DNA of 17,307 bases from CAYZQE01 sp964480635 (GTDB taxonomy: Bacteria; Pseudomonadota; Gammaproteobacteria; GCA-001735895). Under the pieces are notes generated by a model. It searched no databases, was not told the DNA's origin, and saw only the letters and a program-made list of their open reading frames with translations. Positions 1 to 8,105 of the stretch are shown piece by piece (the first letter of the stretch is position 1; the number at the start of each line of letters is the position of its first letter). Position numbers and translations under genes: made by a program. The DNA lies in assembly GCA_964480635.1 (NCBI GenBank), contig CAYZQE010000053.1, positions 1-17,307 on the forward strand. Direction: 5' to 3'.

Positions 1-114
1 CAGTTTTAGGGTGGTGTTTTTCACTTTGATGAGGCGCTTTAAATTGAGTCAGTAAATCGAATAAAAACTGAATAGCTCAGTCATTGGCTCAGTGGCAATT
101 AGGGATTCAAGCTG

Positions 115-154
115 ACCTTAAGCCCAGCTTCTGTTAAGGTGCATTTTTGTTTTA
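115..154 (+). terminator. possible rho-independent terminator upstream of ubiE
   Basis: A 7-bp perfect inverted repeat (ACCTTAA at 115-121, TTAAGGT at 134-140) encloses a 12-nt loop and is followed by TTTTTGTTTT. This fits a weak terminator for whatever lies upstream of the window. The stem has only two G-C pairs, so it could instead be leader structure of the ubiE transcript. No gene is recognisable in 1-169; the open stretch at the left edge ends within 20 codons and is too short to identify. Confidence 0.35.
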
Positions 155-169
155 ACATGCTTAAATATT

Positions 170-919
170 ATGGCTGAAGAATCCACTACCCACTTTGGTT
201 TTAAAGATGTTCCGACGGGTGACAAACAAGCGAAAGTAGCCGATGTGTTTCACTCAGTTGCCAGTAATTACGACATCATGAACGATGTGATGTCATTTGG
301 CGTGCATCATCTATGGAAAAAGTACACCATGGGTATGACGGGGTTACGTGCTGGGCACAAGGTGCTAGATCTTGCTGGCGGCACGGGTGATTTGGCATTG
401 AAACAAGCCAAAATAGTAGGTGATGATGGCTTGGTTGTTTTAGCCGATATTAATGCCGCCATGTTAGGCGAAGGCAGAGACCGTGTGATTAATAGCGGCA
501 TGATGAATATCATAAAAATCAATCAATGCAATGCTGAAATTTTACCTTTTGCCGATAACACATTCGACTGTATTACGATGGCTTTTGGCTTAAGAAATGT
601 TACGGATAAAGATAAAGCGTTGGCGTCAATGATGCGCATTTTAAAACCAGGCGGTCGCTTATGTGTTTTAGAGTTTTCTAAGCCATTGTTTGAACCACTC
701 GAAAAAATATACGATTTTTATTCATTTAAAATTTTACCTAAAATGGGCGAGCTGATTGCTAAAGATCGTGACAGCTATCAATATTTAGCCGAATCTATCC
801 GTATGCACCCTGACCAAAATACCTTAAAAGAAATGATGTTAAACGCGGGTTTTGATGAAGTGGGTGTTTTTAATATGACGGGCGGCATAGTTGCTTTGCA
901 TAGAGCGTTTAAATATTAA
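170..919 (+). CDS. ubiE: Ubiquinone/menaquinone C-methyltransferase UbiE
   Basis: SAM-dependent methyltransferase that methylates the benzoquinol ring carbon in ubiquinone synthesis (and demethylmenaquinol where that is made); cytoplasmic, in the Ubi complex. The 249-residue product matches the E. coli family length and aligns with it from HFGF near the N-terminus to ALHR near the C-terminus. The SAM-binding motif VLDLAGGTGDL lies around residues 65-75, and the family signatures FGLRNVTDKDKAL (about 138-150), LKPGGRL and SIRMHPDQ are all present. The start at 170 fits the family N-terminus, although no Shine-Dalgarno is visible before it. A seven-codon ATG frame at 157-177 overlaps the start. 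The stop overlaps the ubiJ start by one base (TAATG), so the genes are probably cotranscribed and translationally coupled. Confidence 0.97.
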   Translation: MAEESTTHFGFKDVPTGDKQAKVADVFHSVASNYDIMNDVMSFGVHHLWKKYTMGMTGLRAGHKVLDLAGGTGDLALKQAKIVGDDGLVVLADINAAMLGEGRDRVINSGMMNIIKINQCNAEILPFADNTFDCITMAFGLRNVTDKDKALASMMRILKPGGRLCVLEFSKPLFEPLEKIYDFYSFKILPKMGELIAKDRDSYQYLAESIRMHPDQNTLKEMMLNAGFDEVGVFNMTGGIVALHRAFKY

Positions 920-1551
920 TGTTAGAACATTTACAAAATACGGCTCTTGGACTCGTCGAAATAGGCAGTAATCAGCTACTAAGAATGGATGGCGATGTGC
1001 TCGTTCATTGCGAGAAAATTACGGGCTGTTGCATTGCCATACACTTAAAAGATATCGATAAAACCTTATATTGCCAACCTGGTTCTTGGGGCGTCAATTT
1101 AAGTTTGGATAAGCCTAATAAAGAGATTGATGCCACGATTTCAGGTCGACTTATGGCGTTGGTTAATTTGTCGACCCAGCAAGACAAAATTGCCACTTCC
1201 ATTAAAGAACGTGTTGAAATTACAGGTAATGCGCAAGTGGCACAGCAGTTTCAAAAGATTCTAGCTGAAATAGATATTGATTGGGAAGAGCAAATCGCTC
1301 AAATAACGGGTGATGTTATCGCCGTTAATATTACCCGAACGGCTCATAGTGTTCAAAACTGGTTAAAAAACAGCCTTGACTCATTCGTATTAAATAGTCG
1401 TGATTATGTACAGCATGAAGTGGGCATGACGCCTACTGAATATGAATTTTCTGACTTTAAACAGCACATAAGCCTTATTCGTGATGATGTTGAACGATTA
1501 GAAGCCAAACTAAACTACTTAGCGCAAAATAAAGGCGATAAAAACACATGA
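919..1551 (+). CDS. ubiJ: Ubiquinone biosynthesis accessory factor UbiJ (SCP2 domain)
   Basis: UbiJ is a non-catalytic, lipid-binding accessory protein of the cytosolic Ubi complex and is thought to present hydrophobic intermediates to the modifying enzymes. The 210-residue product fits the family. The N-terminal half (about 10-110) is an SCP2-like sterol-carrier domain, with residues such as CIAIHLKDI and GVNLSLDK in the expected pattern. The C-terminal part ends in a predicted amphipathic helix containing LIRDDVERLEAKLNYL (about 185-200), typical of UbiJ. Its position between ubiE and ubiB, with a 1-nt overlap upstream and an ATGA overlap downstream, is the classic gammaproteobacterial order and carries much of the identification, because sequence conservation is low. 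Confidence 0.92.
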   Translation: MLEHLQNTALGLVEIGSNQLLRMDGDVLVHCEKITGCCIAIHLKDIDKTLYCQPGSWGVNLSLDKPNKEIDATISGRLMALVNLSTQQDKIATSIKERVEITGNAQVAQQFQKILAEIDIDWEEQIAQITGDVIAVNITRTAHSVQNWLKNSLDSFVLNSRDYVQHEVGMTPTEYEFSDFKQHISLIRDDVERLEAKLNYLAQNKGDKNT

Positions 1552-3215
1552 TTCGTAATCTCTATCGCTTATCGGTTATCAACCTCACCTTAGCTAAGTT
1601 TGGTCTTGATGAAATCATATTGTCACTGAATATTCTTAGCCCTTTGCGTTTTATACGTTGGTTCAATCCCTATAACTGGTTTCGCACGCAAGAACACTCT
1701 CATGCCGTACGTTTGCGCTTGTGCATAGAGTCGTTAGGGCCTATTTTTATTAAGTTTGGGCAGATGTTATCAACACGCAGAGATTTAATTCCAGATGATA
1801 TTGTGGATCAGCTTGAAGTGTTACTGGATAAGGTGCCTCCATTTCCTGTTGATCAAGCTAAAAAAATTATCGAAAAGCAATTGGGTAAGCCTGTTTCAGA
1901 GCTGTTTCAATCATTTGATGACACGGTGCTAGCATCGGCGTCTATTGCTCAAGTTCATTGCGCTGTGTTACATAGTGGCGAAGAGGTCGTAGTTAAGGTT
2001 GTTCGCCCTAACATTAAAAAAATCATTGAACGTGATATTGCATTATTAATGGTGTTAGCGAAGTTTGCCGATAAATATTGGTCCGGTGCTAAGCGCATTA
2101 AGCCAGTTAAGATTGTAGAAGAATTTGAAAAAACATTATATTACGAACTCGATTTAGTGCGTGAAGCCGCTAATGCCAGCGTGTTAAAGCGCAATTTTGA
2201 AGGCTCTGACGACCTTTATGTGCCGCAGGTACATTTAGATTATTGCCGCACCTCGGTGCTGGTGATTGAGCGCATAAATGGCATCCCTGTTTCAGACATT
2301 AATCAATTGAATGCTCATGGTGTTAACCTTGAGGTATTGTCAAAAAAAGGTGTCGATGTTTTTTTTACCCAAGTGTATCAGCACAATTTTTTTCATGCAG
2401 ACATGCATCCGGGCAATATTTTTATAGACCCAACTGACCCTGAAAACCCAAAATATATAGCGGTAGATTTTGGCATTATGGGTTCTATGACCCAAACAGA
2501 TCAGCGTTATTTGGCTGAAAATTTTGTCGCCTTTTTTAATCGAGATTACCGTCGAGTGGCAGAGCTGCATATTGATTCTGGCTGGGTAGATGCCGATACG
2601 CGAATAGATGATTTTGAGTCAGCCATTCGTTCGGTGTGTGAACCTTTATTTGAAAAGCCTTTAGCTGAAATTTCCTTTGCCTATATTTTGGTGCGTTTAT
2701 TTGAAACAGCACGTGAATTTAATATGGAAATTCAGCCACAATTATTATTGTTGCAAAAAACATTTCTACACATCGAAGGTTTGGGCCGCCAGCTGTATCC
2801 GCAATTAAATTTATGGGATACCGCTAAACCTTATTTAGAGCGTTGGTTATCCGAGCAATTAGGGGTCAGGGCATTAATAAAGGGCTTTAAAAAGAATTTA
2901 CCTTACATTGCCGAAAATCTACCCGAAATTCCGCAGTTGGCTTATATTGCACTCAAGAAAATCGCGCATAATGATTTAGAAATTAAATGGCGTTCAGATC
3001 AATTAGACGAGTTGCACAAAGAAGTTAAAAAATCTTCGAGTCGTTCCGTCTCAGCGATAACGGGCGGTAGTCTCTTAATTAGCGCCTCATTGATTGCGGG
3101 TTTAGATGGCATCAGCCCATTAATAGTCAATATTTATGGGGTTACTATGCCGATGGTGAGTTTGATATTGCTTGTTCCTGCTGTATGGTTGTTAATGCGT
3201 AGCTTTATAAAATAA
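1548..3215 (+). CDS. ubiB: Atypical protein kinase-like UbiB (ABC1/ADCK family)
   Basis: UbiB is a membrane-associated ABC1/ADCK-family ATPase required for ubiquinone synthesis; it probably extracts or delivers lipid intermediates rather than phosphorylating proteins. The product has 555 residues, close to the E. coli protein. The family signatures are present: KFGQ with the following LSTR (69-76), an alanine-rich ATP loop ASASIAQVH (129-137), a lysine in VVVKVVRP (K150), the catalytic-loop equivalent HADMHPGN (283-290) and the metal-binding DFG (307-309). The C-terminus (about 505-553) holds two hydrophobic segments, the usual membrane anchor. The start ATG overlaps the ubiJ stop as ATGA. 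Nothing in the sequence suggests loss of function. Confidence 0.97.
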   Translation: MIRNLYRLSVINLTLAKFGLDEIILSLNILSPLRFIRWFNPYNWFRTQEHSHAVRLRLCIESLGPIFIKFGQMLSTRRDLIPDDIVDQLEVLLDKVPPFPVDQAKKIIEKQLGKPVSELFQSFDDTVLASASIAQVHCAVLHSGEEVVVKVVRPNIKKIIERDIALLMVLAKFADKYWSGAKRIKPVKIVEEFEKTLYYELDLVREAANASVLKRNFEGSDDLYVPQVHLDYCRTSVLVIERINGIPVSDINQLNAHGVNLEVLSKKGVDVFFTQVYQHNFFHADMHPGNIFIDPTDPENPKYIAVDFGIMGSMTQTDQRYLAENFVAFFNRDYRRVAELHIDSGWVDADTRIDDFESAIRSVCEPLFEKPLAEISFAYILVRLFETAREFNMEIQPQLLLLQKTFLHIEGLGRQLYPQLNLWDTAKPYLERWLSEQLGVRALIKGFKKNLPYIAENLPEIPQLAYIALKKIAHNDLEIKWRSDQLDELHKEVKKSSSRSVSAITGGSLLISASLIAGLDGISPLIVNIYGVTMPMVSLILLVPAVWLLMRSFIK

Positions 3216-3228
3216 TTTCTAAGTTTTA

Positions 3229-3270
3229 CTCTCTTCTCAAGTGAACTATCGATGCAGTAAGAGAGGTTTT
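3229..3270. terminator. weak convergent hairpin between ubiB and the lipoprotein gene
   Basis: CTCTCTT (3229-3235) and AAGAGAG (3259-3265) form a 7-bp stem around a 23-nt loop. A GTTTT run follows on the plus strand, and AGTAAAAC follows on the minus strand. It lies between two convergent genes, so a bidirectional terminator is plausible, but the loop is long and the call is tentative. Confidence 0.25.
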
Positions 3271-3286
3271 AATGTCCGCTATGTCT

Positions 3287-3694
3287 TTATTTAGCAATAA
3301 AGTTAGTTTTAACTAAAGTAGATGTTGTCGCATTGTTAGCAACACGAGTAGTGCTTGGTTTATTAAGTTGGCGTGGGGGTCTGTCGTTAAGGCTCACTTT
3401 TTTACTCACAAAAGAGATATGTAAAATCTCTTCAACTGTTTTCCCTTTAAGCTTTTGGTCGGTAAGGCTGTTCGCTTCTGTAATAGAAATATCTGTGTGA
3501 AACTGTTGGTCTACTTGATAAATTGTTTTTAACGCTTGGTTAAATATGATTTGATTTTGAGGGTAAATACCTACCATCATCTGTTTAATGGATTGTTCTT
3601 TAGCTTGTTGAGAAGACGTGTCTAACGTGTCTTGACATGAGGCTGTTAGGGCTAAAATAGATGCAACAAATAAAACCTTAATACACATTCTCAT
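3287..3694 (-). CDS. Small putative lipoprotein of unknown function
   Basis: The 135-residue product begins with a short charged region and a hydrophobic core (about residues 5-18), followed by LTASC. That is a plausible though not ideal lipobox with cysteine 20 as the lipidation site, because threonine sits at -3 where Leu, Val or Ile is usual. The mature part (21-135) is hydrophilic, has no membrane segment and contains a recognisable helical stretch (QQAKEQSIKQMMVGIYPQN, about 29-47). The tail is rich in Thr, Asn and Ser. I do not recognise the family. The gene lies on the same strand as argH, 148 bp downstream of it, but a long hairpin separates them, so it probably has its own promoter. 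It most likely resides in the periplasm, anchored to a membrane. Confidence 0.75.
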   Translation of the reverse strand: MRMCIKVLFVASILALTASCQDTLDTSSQQAKEQSIKQMMVGIYPQNQIIFNQALKTIYQVDQQFHTDISITEANSLTDQKLKGKTVEEILHISFVSKKVSLNDRPPRQLNKPSTTRVANNATTSTLVKTNFIAK

Positions 3695-3774
3695 TGAATA
3701 AATCGACCTGCTTGTTTATTAAACTTAGCTGAGTTTAGTCGGTTTTTGATGAGTAATCATAAATATTTTATATA

Positions 3775-3827
3775 TTTTAAGCTATTTATGTGAATTGCTG
3801 CACAAATATATAATAAATAGCTTAAAA
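3775..3827. repeat. 15-bp perfect AT-rich inverted repeat downstream of argH
   Basis: TTTTAAGCTATTTAT (3775-3789) is the exact reverse complement of 3813-3827, with a 23-nt spacer that itself contains TGTG and CACA in opposition. It begins 16 bp past the argH stop. Read as argH mRNA it forms a strong AU-rich stem, but the sequence after it is TATATAAAATATTT rather than a clean U-run. A terminator or a 3'-end stabilising stem is likeliest; an operator for the lipoprotein gene is an alternative. Confidence 0.55.
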
Positions 3828-3842
3828 CATCGAAAATTAAGG

Positions 3843-5231
3843 TTAATTATTGATTAACTTTTTAAGTGTTTTTACTTGAATGAGCACTTGTTCGGGAGCA
3901 GTACCACCCATGATATTTCTGGCTCGCACAGACCCTTCTAAAGTTAGAACATCAAAGACATCGTTTTCAATGCGGTTATCAAAGCCCTTCATTTCTTCTA
4001 AGCTGCAATCAGATAAATCTTTACCTTGCTCTATGCAATAGGCAACAGCTTTACCAACAACTTCATGGGCATCTCTAAAGGGTAAATCACGTTTAACCAA
4101 ATAGTCGGCTAAGTCCGTTGCAGTGGCAAAGCCTTGCTTAGCGGATTGATACATCGCTTCTTTATTGGTTGTGATCATAGGCATCATGTCCGCAAAAGCG
4201 CGTAAACTTCCTTGGAGTGTTTCTAATGTATCAAATAAAGGCTCTTTGTCTTCTTGATTGTCTTTGTTGTAGGCTAATGGTTGTCCTTTCATTAAGGTTA
4301 ATAGCGAAATTAAGTGGCCATTAACACGGCCTGTTTTGCCTCGAACTAGCTCAGGCACATCAGGGTTTTTCTTTTGCGGCATGATAGAAGAGCCGGTGCA
4401 ATAACGGTCAGGTAAGGTAATAAATGAAAACTGAGCGCTTGACCATAAAACTAACTCTTCAGAAAAACGCGATAAATGGGTCATGATGATTGCGCCAACA
4501 GCACAGAATTCGATGGCAAAATCACGGTCACTGACAGCGTCTAAAGAGTTGCGAGAAGGTGCATCAAACTGTAATAAATTGGCGGTCATATTGCGATCTA
4601 AGGGATAAGATGTTCCCGCAAGGGCTGCGGCACCTAAAGGCATGATGTTCATGCGTTTTTGACAGTCAACTAAGCGACTGGTGTCGCGAATAAGCATTTC
4701 GCACCATGCCAGCATGTGATGACCAAAGGTAATGGGCTGTGCGACTTGTAGATGCGTAAAGCCCGGCAAGATGGTATCAAATTCACGTTCGGCCAAATCG
4801 ATTAAGCCATTTTGTAAGTCATTTAATAGTTCGAGAAGGCCATTGATTTCGGCGCGTAAATACAGGCGAATATCGGTTGCTACTTGATCATTGCGCGAAC
4901 GCCCCGTGTGCAATTTTTTCCCAGCATCGCCAATTAATGCGGTTAAACGTGCTTCGATATTCATGTGAACATCTTCTAGGCTTACTGACCATTCAAAGGT
5001 TTTTGATTTAATTTCTTCTCGAATTGTGGCTAGGCCATTTTCGATGTCTTTAAGCTCTTGGCTGCTTAAAATATTAATAGAGTGAAGCATGGCTGCATGA
5101 GCTAATGAGCCGTCAATATCAACAGAAGCTAAGCGTTGGTCAAAATCAACAGAAGCGGTAAAACGCTCTACAAATTCATCGGTAGGTTCTTGGAAGCGGC
5201 CGCCCCATAGTTTTTTGTCAGAATTTGACAT
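3843..5231 (-). CDS. argH: Argininosuccinate lyase ArgH
   Basis: Catalyses the last step of arginine synthesis, splitting argininosuccinate into arginine and fumarate; a cytoplasmic homotetramer of the fumarase/aspartase superfamily. The 462-residue product has the normal length. It contains LWGGRF near the N-terminus, HTGRSRNDQVATD in the active site, TILPGFTHLQ with the catalytic-site THLQ, and the superfamily signature GSSIMPQKKNPD with its mobile-loop serine. The C-terminus ends in a normal helical domain. The ATG at 5231 gives the conserved MSNSDKKLWGGRF opening; no strong ribosome site is visible. It is divergent from the sensor kinase gene at 5325, with 93 bp between them. The same argH/algZ/algR/hemC neighbourhood is known in Pseudomonas. 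Confidence 0.97.
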   Translation of the reverse strand: MSNSDKKLWGGRFQEPTDEFVERFTASVDFDQRLASVDIDGSLAHAAMLHSINILSSQELKDIENGLATIREEIKSKTFEWSVSLEDVHMNIEARLTALIGDAGKKLHTGRSRNDQVATDIRLYLRAEINGLLELLNDLQNGLIDLAEREFDTILPGFTHLQVAQPITFGHHMLAWCEMLIRDTSRLVDCQKRMNIMPLGAAALAGTSYPLDRNMTANLLQFDAPSRNSLDAVSDRDFAIEFCAVGAIIMTHLSRFSEELVLWSSAQFSFITLPDRYCTGSSIMPQKKNPDVPELVRGKTGRVNGHLISLLTLMKGQPLAYNKDNQEDKEPLFDTLETLQGSLRAFADMMPMITTNKEAMYQSAKQGFATATDLADYLVKRDLPFRDAHEVVGKAVAYCIEQGKDLSDCSLEEMKGFDNRIENDVFDVLTLEGSVRARNIMGGTAPEQVLIQVKTLKKLINN

Positions 5232-5324
5232 ACTTAGCTATACTCAATAATAAAAAGCGTATGCTTGCATTGCAGCTGGCTTATTTCAATAGATATATTT
5301 TAATAAATAAACAAAAATAAAATA

Positions 5325-6353
5325 ATGGATCACAAAAAAAACCACTATTTACCCGATTTTTGCACCGCAGAGGTGGTGCTTAAATTGATTTTAATGGTCG
5401 AATTTACCGCGATAGTGTTTGCGATCTTAACCATTAGTGATTTTCAGGACATCTATAGTCGAACAGGTTTAATTTCATTGTTTATGCTTTTTATTGTGAT
5501 TAGCAGTACAGCAAGCTTATGTTTATTAAATAAAGTGGGTGTTTTATCAAATCATTCGACAACGACAGCCATTACTTTAGGTGTTTTTAGCTTTTACACC
5601 ATAACCTTTACGATATGGGTGTTTTTACAAGATTGGTTCGTGGTGTTTTTTGACGTGCCTGCTGACGATGTTTGGTTTGTCGTTGTGAAATTTGAAATTA
5701 TAGCGCTTATTTGTATCAGCGTAGGGTTGCGCTATCTATTTGTGCGTTACGATTCAGAGCATCAACTCATAGTTCAAAATCAAGCGCGCTTAGAAGCCCT
5801 ACAAGCTAGAATTAGACCCCATTTTTTGTTTAACAGCATGAACACTATCGCAAGCTTGGTGCATGATTCGCCTGACCAAGCAGAGCAAGCAACCATTAAT
5901 TTATCACATTTATTTCGCGCTAGTCTCAGTGATGTTAGCCTGATTCCATTGCAGCAAGAAATCGAGCTGACTAAGGATTACATCGCTTTAGAGCATTTGC
6001 GTTTAGAAGAGCGTTTACAGATTGAGTGGCATTGCGTTGAAATAGCAAAAGACGTATTGATCCCGCCTTTAACTTTGCAACCTTTGGTCGAAAATGCAAT
6101 CTACCATGGCATAGAACCCATGGTAAATGGAGGGAAAATAACGATACAGTCATTGTTAAAGGGAAAAATACTGATCATTAGTATTACCAACCCATTGCAA
6201 ATAAACATTGAAAAAAAGAAGGGAAATCAAATGGCATTGAACAATATAAAAGAACGCTTAAGCATTGCTTTTAAAGGGAAGTCTGAATTTAAAATTTATC
6301 AAACAGATGAATTGTTTACAGTCGAAATTACGTTGCCCGTGAGTCAGCCATGA
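5325..6353 (+). CDS. algZ: Membrane sensor histidine kinase, LytS/AlgZ (FimS) type
   Basis: Inner-membrane sensor of the His_kinase (LytS/YehU) family, inferred to phosphorylate the response regulator encoded next to it. Of 342 residues, about 18-40, 48-70, 80-102 and 117-140 are hydrophobic and give four membrane helices. The phosphoacceptor motif RIRPHFLFNSMNT has histidine at 166, and the N-box LQPLVENAIYHG lies at 251-262. In the usual DNGxG position the sequence reads TNPLQIN (288-294), so the adenine-contacting aspartate is missing, while the later MALNNIKERL segment (303-312) is kept. This atypical nucleotide site is, as I recall, a trait of the Pseudomonas FimS/AlgZ group. The ATGA overlap with the regulator shows an operon. 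The gene symbol is assigned by family and context. Confidence 0.85.
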   Translation: MDHKKNHYLPDFCTAEVVLKLILMVEFTAIVFAILTISDFQDIYSRTGLISLFMLFIVISSTASLCLLNKVGVLSNHSTTTAITLGVFSFYTITFTIWVFLQDWFVVFFDVPADDVWFVVVKFEIIALICISVGLRYLFVRYDSEHQLIVQNQARLEALQARIRPHFLFNSMNTIASLVHDSPDQAEQATINLSHLFRASLSDVSLIPLQQEIELTKDYIALEHLRLEERLQIEWHCVEIAKDVLIPPLTLQPLVENAIYHGIEPMVNGGKITIQSLLKGKILIISITNPLQINIEKKKGNQMALNNIKERLSIAFKGKSEFKIYQTDELFTVEITLPVSQP

Positions 6354-7087
6354 ATGTTTTAATTGTCGATGATGAGGCTCCAGCGCGTAAACGCTTAATA
6401 CGTTTAATTAATGATATGTCGGGTTTTAATGTTGTGGCTGAAGCCAAAAATGGTCAGCAAGCTATCGATATGTGTGCCGAGCATCAGCCTGAAATTGTTT
6501 TAATGGATATTCGTATGCCAGGTATTGATGGCATCGAAGCGGCAAGAACAATTAATGCTTTTGCGCAGCCCCCAGCCATTATTTATTGCACGGCGTATTC
6601 TGATCATGCTTTAAAGGCGTTTGAAACTCATGCTGTTGATTACTTGTTAAAGCCGGTTAATAAAGAACGTTTGTTTGAAGCATTAACGGCTACCACGTCA
6701 TTGACGAAAGCTCAGACGAGACAAGATGCTGCCGTTAATGACATAAGTAGTGAACAGGCTAGGCAACATATTTGTGCGCGGGTTAGAGGCAACTTGGTGC
6801 TGGTGCCAATTGAAAATGTTTATTATTTTCAGGCCGACCAAAAATATGTGACCGTACGCCATAGCCAGGGTGAATTGTTAATAGAAGACACGTTGCTTAG
6901 CTTAGAAAAAGAATACAAAAACTTGTTTTTGCGCATTCATCGTAATGCTTTAGTGGCATTAGATAAAATTATAGGCTTAGAGAAAAAAGAAAATTCAACG
7001 TATGTGACTTTAAAACAAATTGATGAAACGATAGAAATAAGCCGAAGGCATTTGCCTTCGGTAAGAAAAGTCATTAAAAGCCTATAG
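6350..7087 (+). CDS. algR: LytTR-family response regulator, AlgR type
   Basis: A 245-residue two-domain regulator. The receiver domain (1-120) shows the acidic pocket D7-D8, phosphoacceptor D53 in LMDIRMPGIDG, T81 and the conserved K101-P102. The LytTR DNA-binding domain (about 135-245) includes YYFQADQKYVTV, RIHRNALVAL and ISRRHLPSVRKV. In Pseudomonas AlgR controls twitching motility, alginate and other genes; the targets here cannot be read from the sequence. It overlaps the kinase gene by four bases, and hemC starts 64 bp downstream. A perfect 8-bp hairpin (7042-7049 with 7054-7061) falls in the codons for SRRHLPS at the 3' end. Confidence 0.9.
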   Translation: MNVLIVDDEAPARKRLIRLINDMSGFNVVAEAKNGQQAIDMCAEHQPEIVLMDIRMPGIDGIEAARTINAFAQPPAIIYCTAYSDHALKAFETHAVDYLLKPVNKERLFEALTATTSLTKAQTRQDAAVNDISSEQARQHICARVRGNLVLVPIENVYYFQADQKYVTVRHSQGELLIEDTLLSLEKEYKNLFLRIHRNALVALDKIIGLEKKENSTYVTLKQIDETIEISRRHLPSVRKVIKSL

Positions 7088-7151
7088 TCTGATCGCTCAC
7101 AACGTTTTATAATATGAGGCTCTCTTAACCTTTTTAGCAAGATTATTAACT

Positions 7152-8105
7152 ATGACTAGCGCAACACATACGACGACATTAAAAACACTTAGAATCGCTA
7201 CACGTAGTAGCCCTTTAGCTTTATGGCAGGCCGAGGATGTTAAAGAAAAATTATTGAAGCTTTATCCTGAGCTAAAAGTTGAGCTGGTTAAGATGACGAC
7301 TAAAGGGGATAAGATTTTAGATGCACCGCTCGCGAAAATTGGTGGTAAGGGGCTATTTGTTAAAGAGCTTGAAATAGGTATTCTTGAAAATAGAGCTGAT
7401 ATAGCCGTGCATTCGATGAAAGATGTGCCAATGGCATTTCCAGAGGGCTTGGATTTGTTTTTGATTATGGAGCGAGAAGACCCTAGAGACGCATTTGTAT
7501 CAAACACTTATGATAATTTAAGTGGCTTACCTGATGGCTCCATCGTTGGCACGTCGAGCTTGAGAAGGCAAACTCAGATTCGTGAAAAATACCCCAAGCT
7601 AATTATTAATTGGCTTCGAGGCAATGTGAATACGCGGTTAAAAAAATTAGATGATGGCGATTATGATGCCATTATTTTAGCATCAGCTGGTTTAATTCGA
7701 TTGAAATTTGAAAGTCGAATCAAAGACTTTATTTCACCGGAAGATAGCTTGCCTGCGGCAGGCCAAGGAGCTGTTGGCATTGAATGTCGTGTGGGTGATG
7801 ATGCAGTGCACCAATTACTTGAACCTTTACGCGATATTGATACCACCATTCGAGTGACCGCAGAACGTGCCATGAATATTCGTTTAAATGGTGGTTGCCA
7901 AGTGCCTATTGCAGGCTTTGCCTTATTAAAGAATGACCAGCTTCATGTGCGTGGATTAGTGGGTGAACCCGATGGTTCTGTTGTATTACGTGCAGAAGTT
8001 AATGGGCATAAGGATGAGGCAGAGCAGTTAGGTATCGACTTAGCCGACCAACTTTTGGCCTTAGGCGCTGATAAAATTTTAGCTAAAATTCAGTTAGATG
8101 CTTAA
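7152..8105 (+). CDS. hemC: Porphobilinogen deaminase (hydroxymethylbilane synthase) HemC
   Basis: Polymerises four porphobilinogen molecules into hydroxymethylbilane, the linear tetrapyrrole precursor of haem and sirohaem; cytoplasmic. The product has 317 residues. Visible signatures are IATRSSPLALWQ (15-26), KGLFVKELE (66-74), HSMKDVP with catalytic aspartate 91, GTSSLRRQ (133-140), LRGNVNTRL (155-163), LPAAGQGAVGIE (200-211) and NGGCQVPIAG with the dipyrromethane-cofactor cysteine C249. The start at 7152 gives the expected N-terminus but has no obvious Shine-Dalgarno. A TATAAT at 7108-7113 in the 64-bp gap could drive a separate transcript, though no good -35 accompanies it. The 3' end overlaps hemD by 8 nt. 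Confidence 0.97.
   Translation: MTSATHTTTLKTLRIATRSSPLALWQAEDVKEKLLKLYPELKVELVKMTTKGDKILDAPLAKIGGKGLFVKELEIGILENRADIAVHSMKDVPMAFPEGLDLFLIMEREDPRDAFVSNTYDNLSGLPDGSIVGTSSLRRQTQIREKYPKLIINWLRGNVNTRLKKLDDGDYDAIILASAGLIRLKFESRIKDFISPEDSLPAAGQGAVGIECRVGDDAVHQLLEPLRDIDTTIRVTAERAMNIRLNGGCQVPIAGFALLKNDQLHVRGLVGEPDGSVVLRAEVNGHKDEAEQLGIDLADQLLALGADKILAKIQLDA

Noticed and set aside
1..57. C-terminal end of an upstream gene at the left edge
   Set aside because: One frame stays open until a stop at 53-55, but these few codons match nothing I recognise and chance is sufficient.
5232..5324. Divergent promoters between argH and the kinase gene
   Set aside because: The region is AT-rich with several TATA-like strings, but no -35/-10 pair with proper spacing could be defended on either strand.
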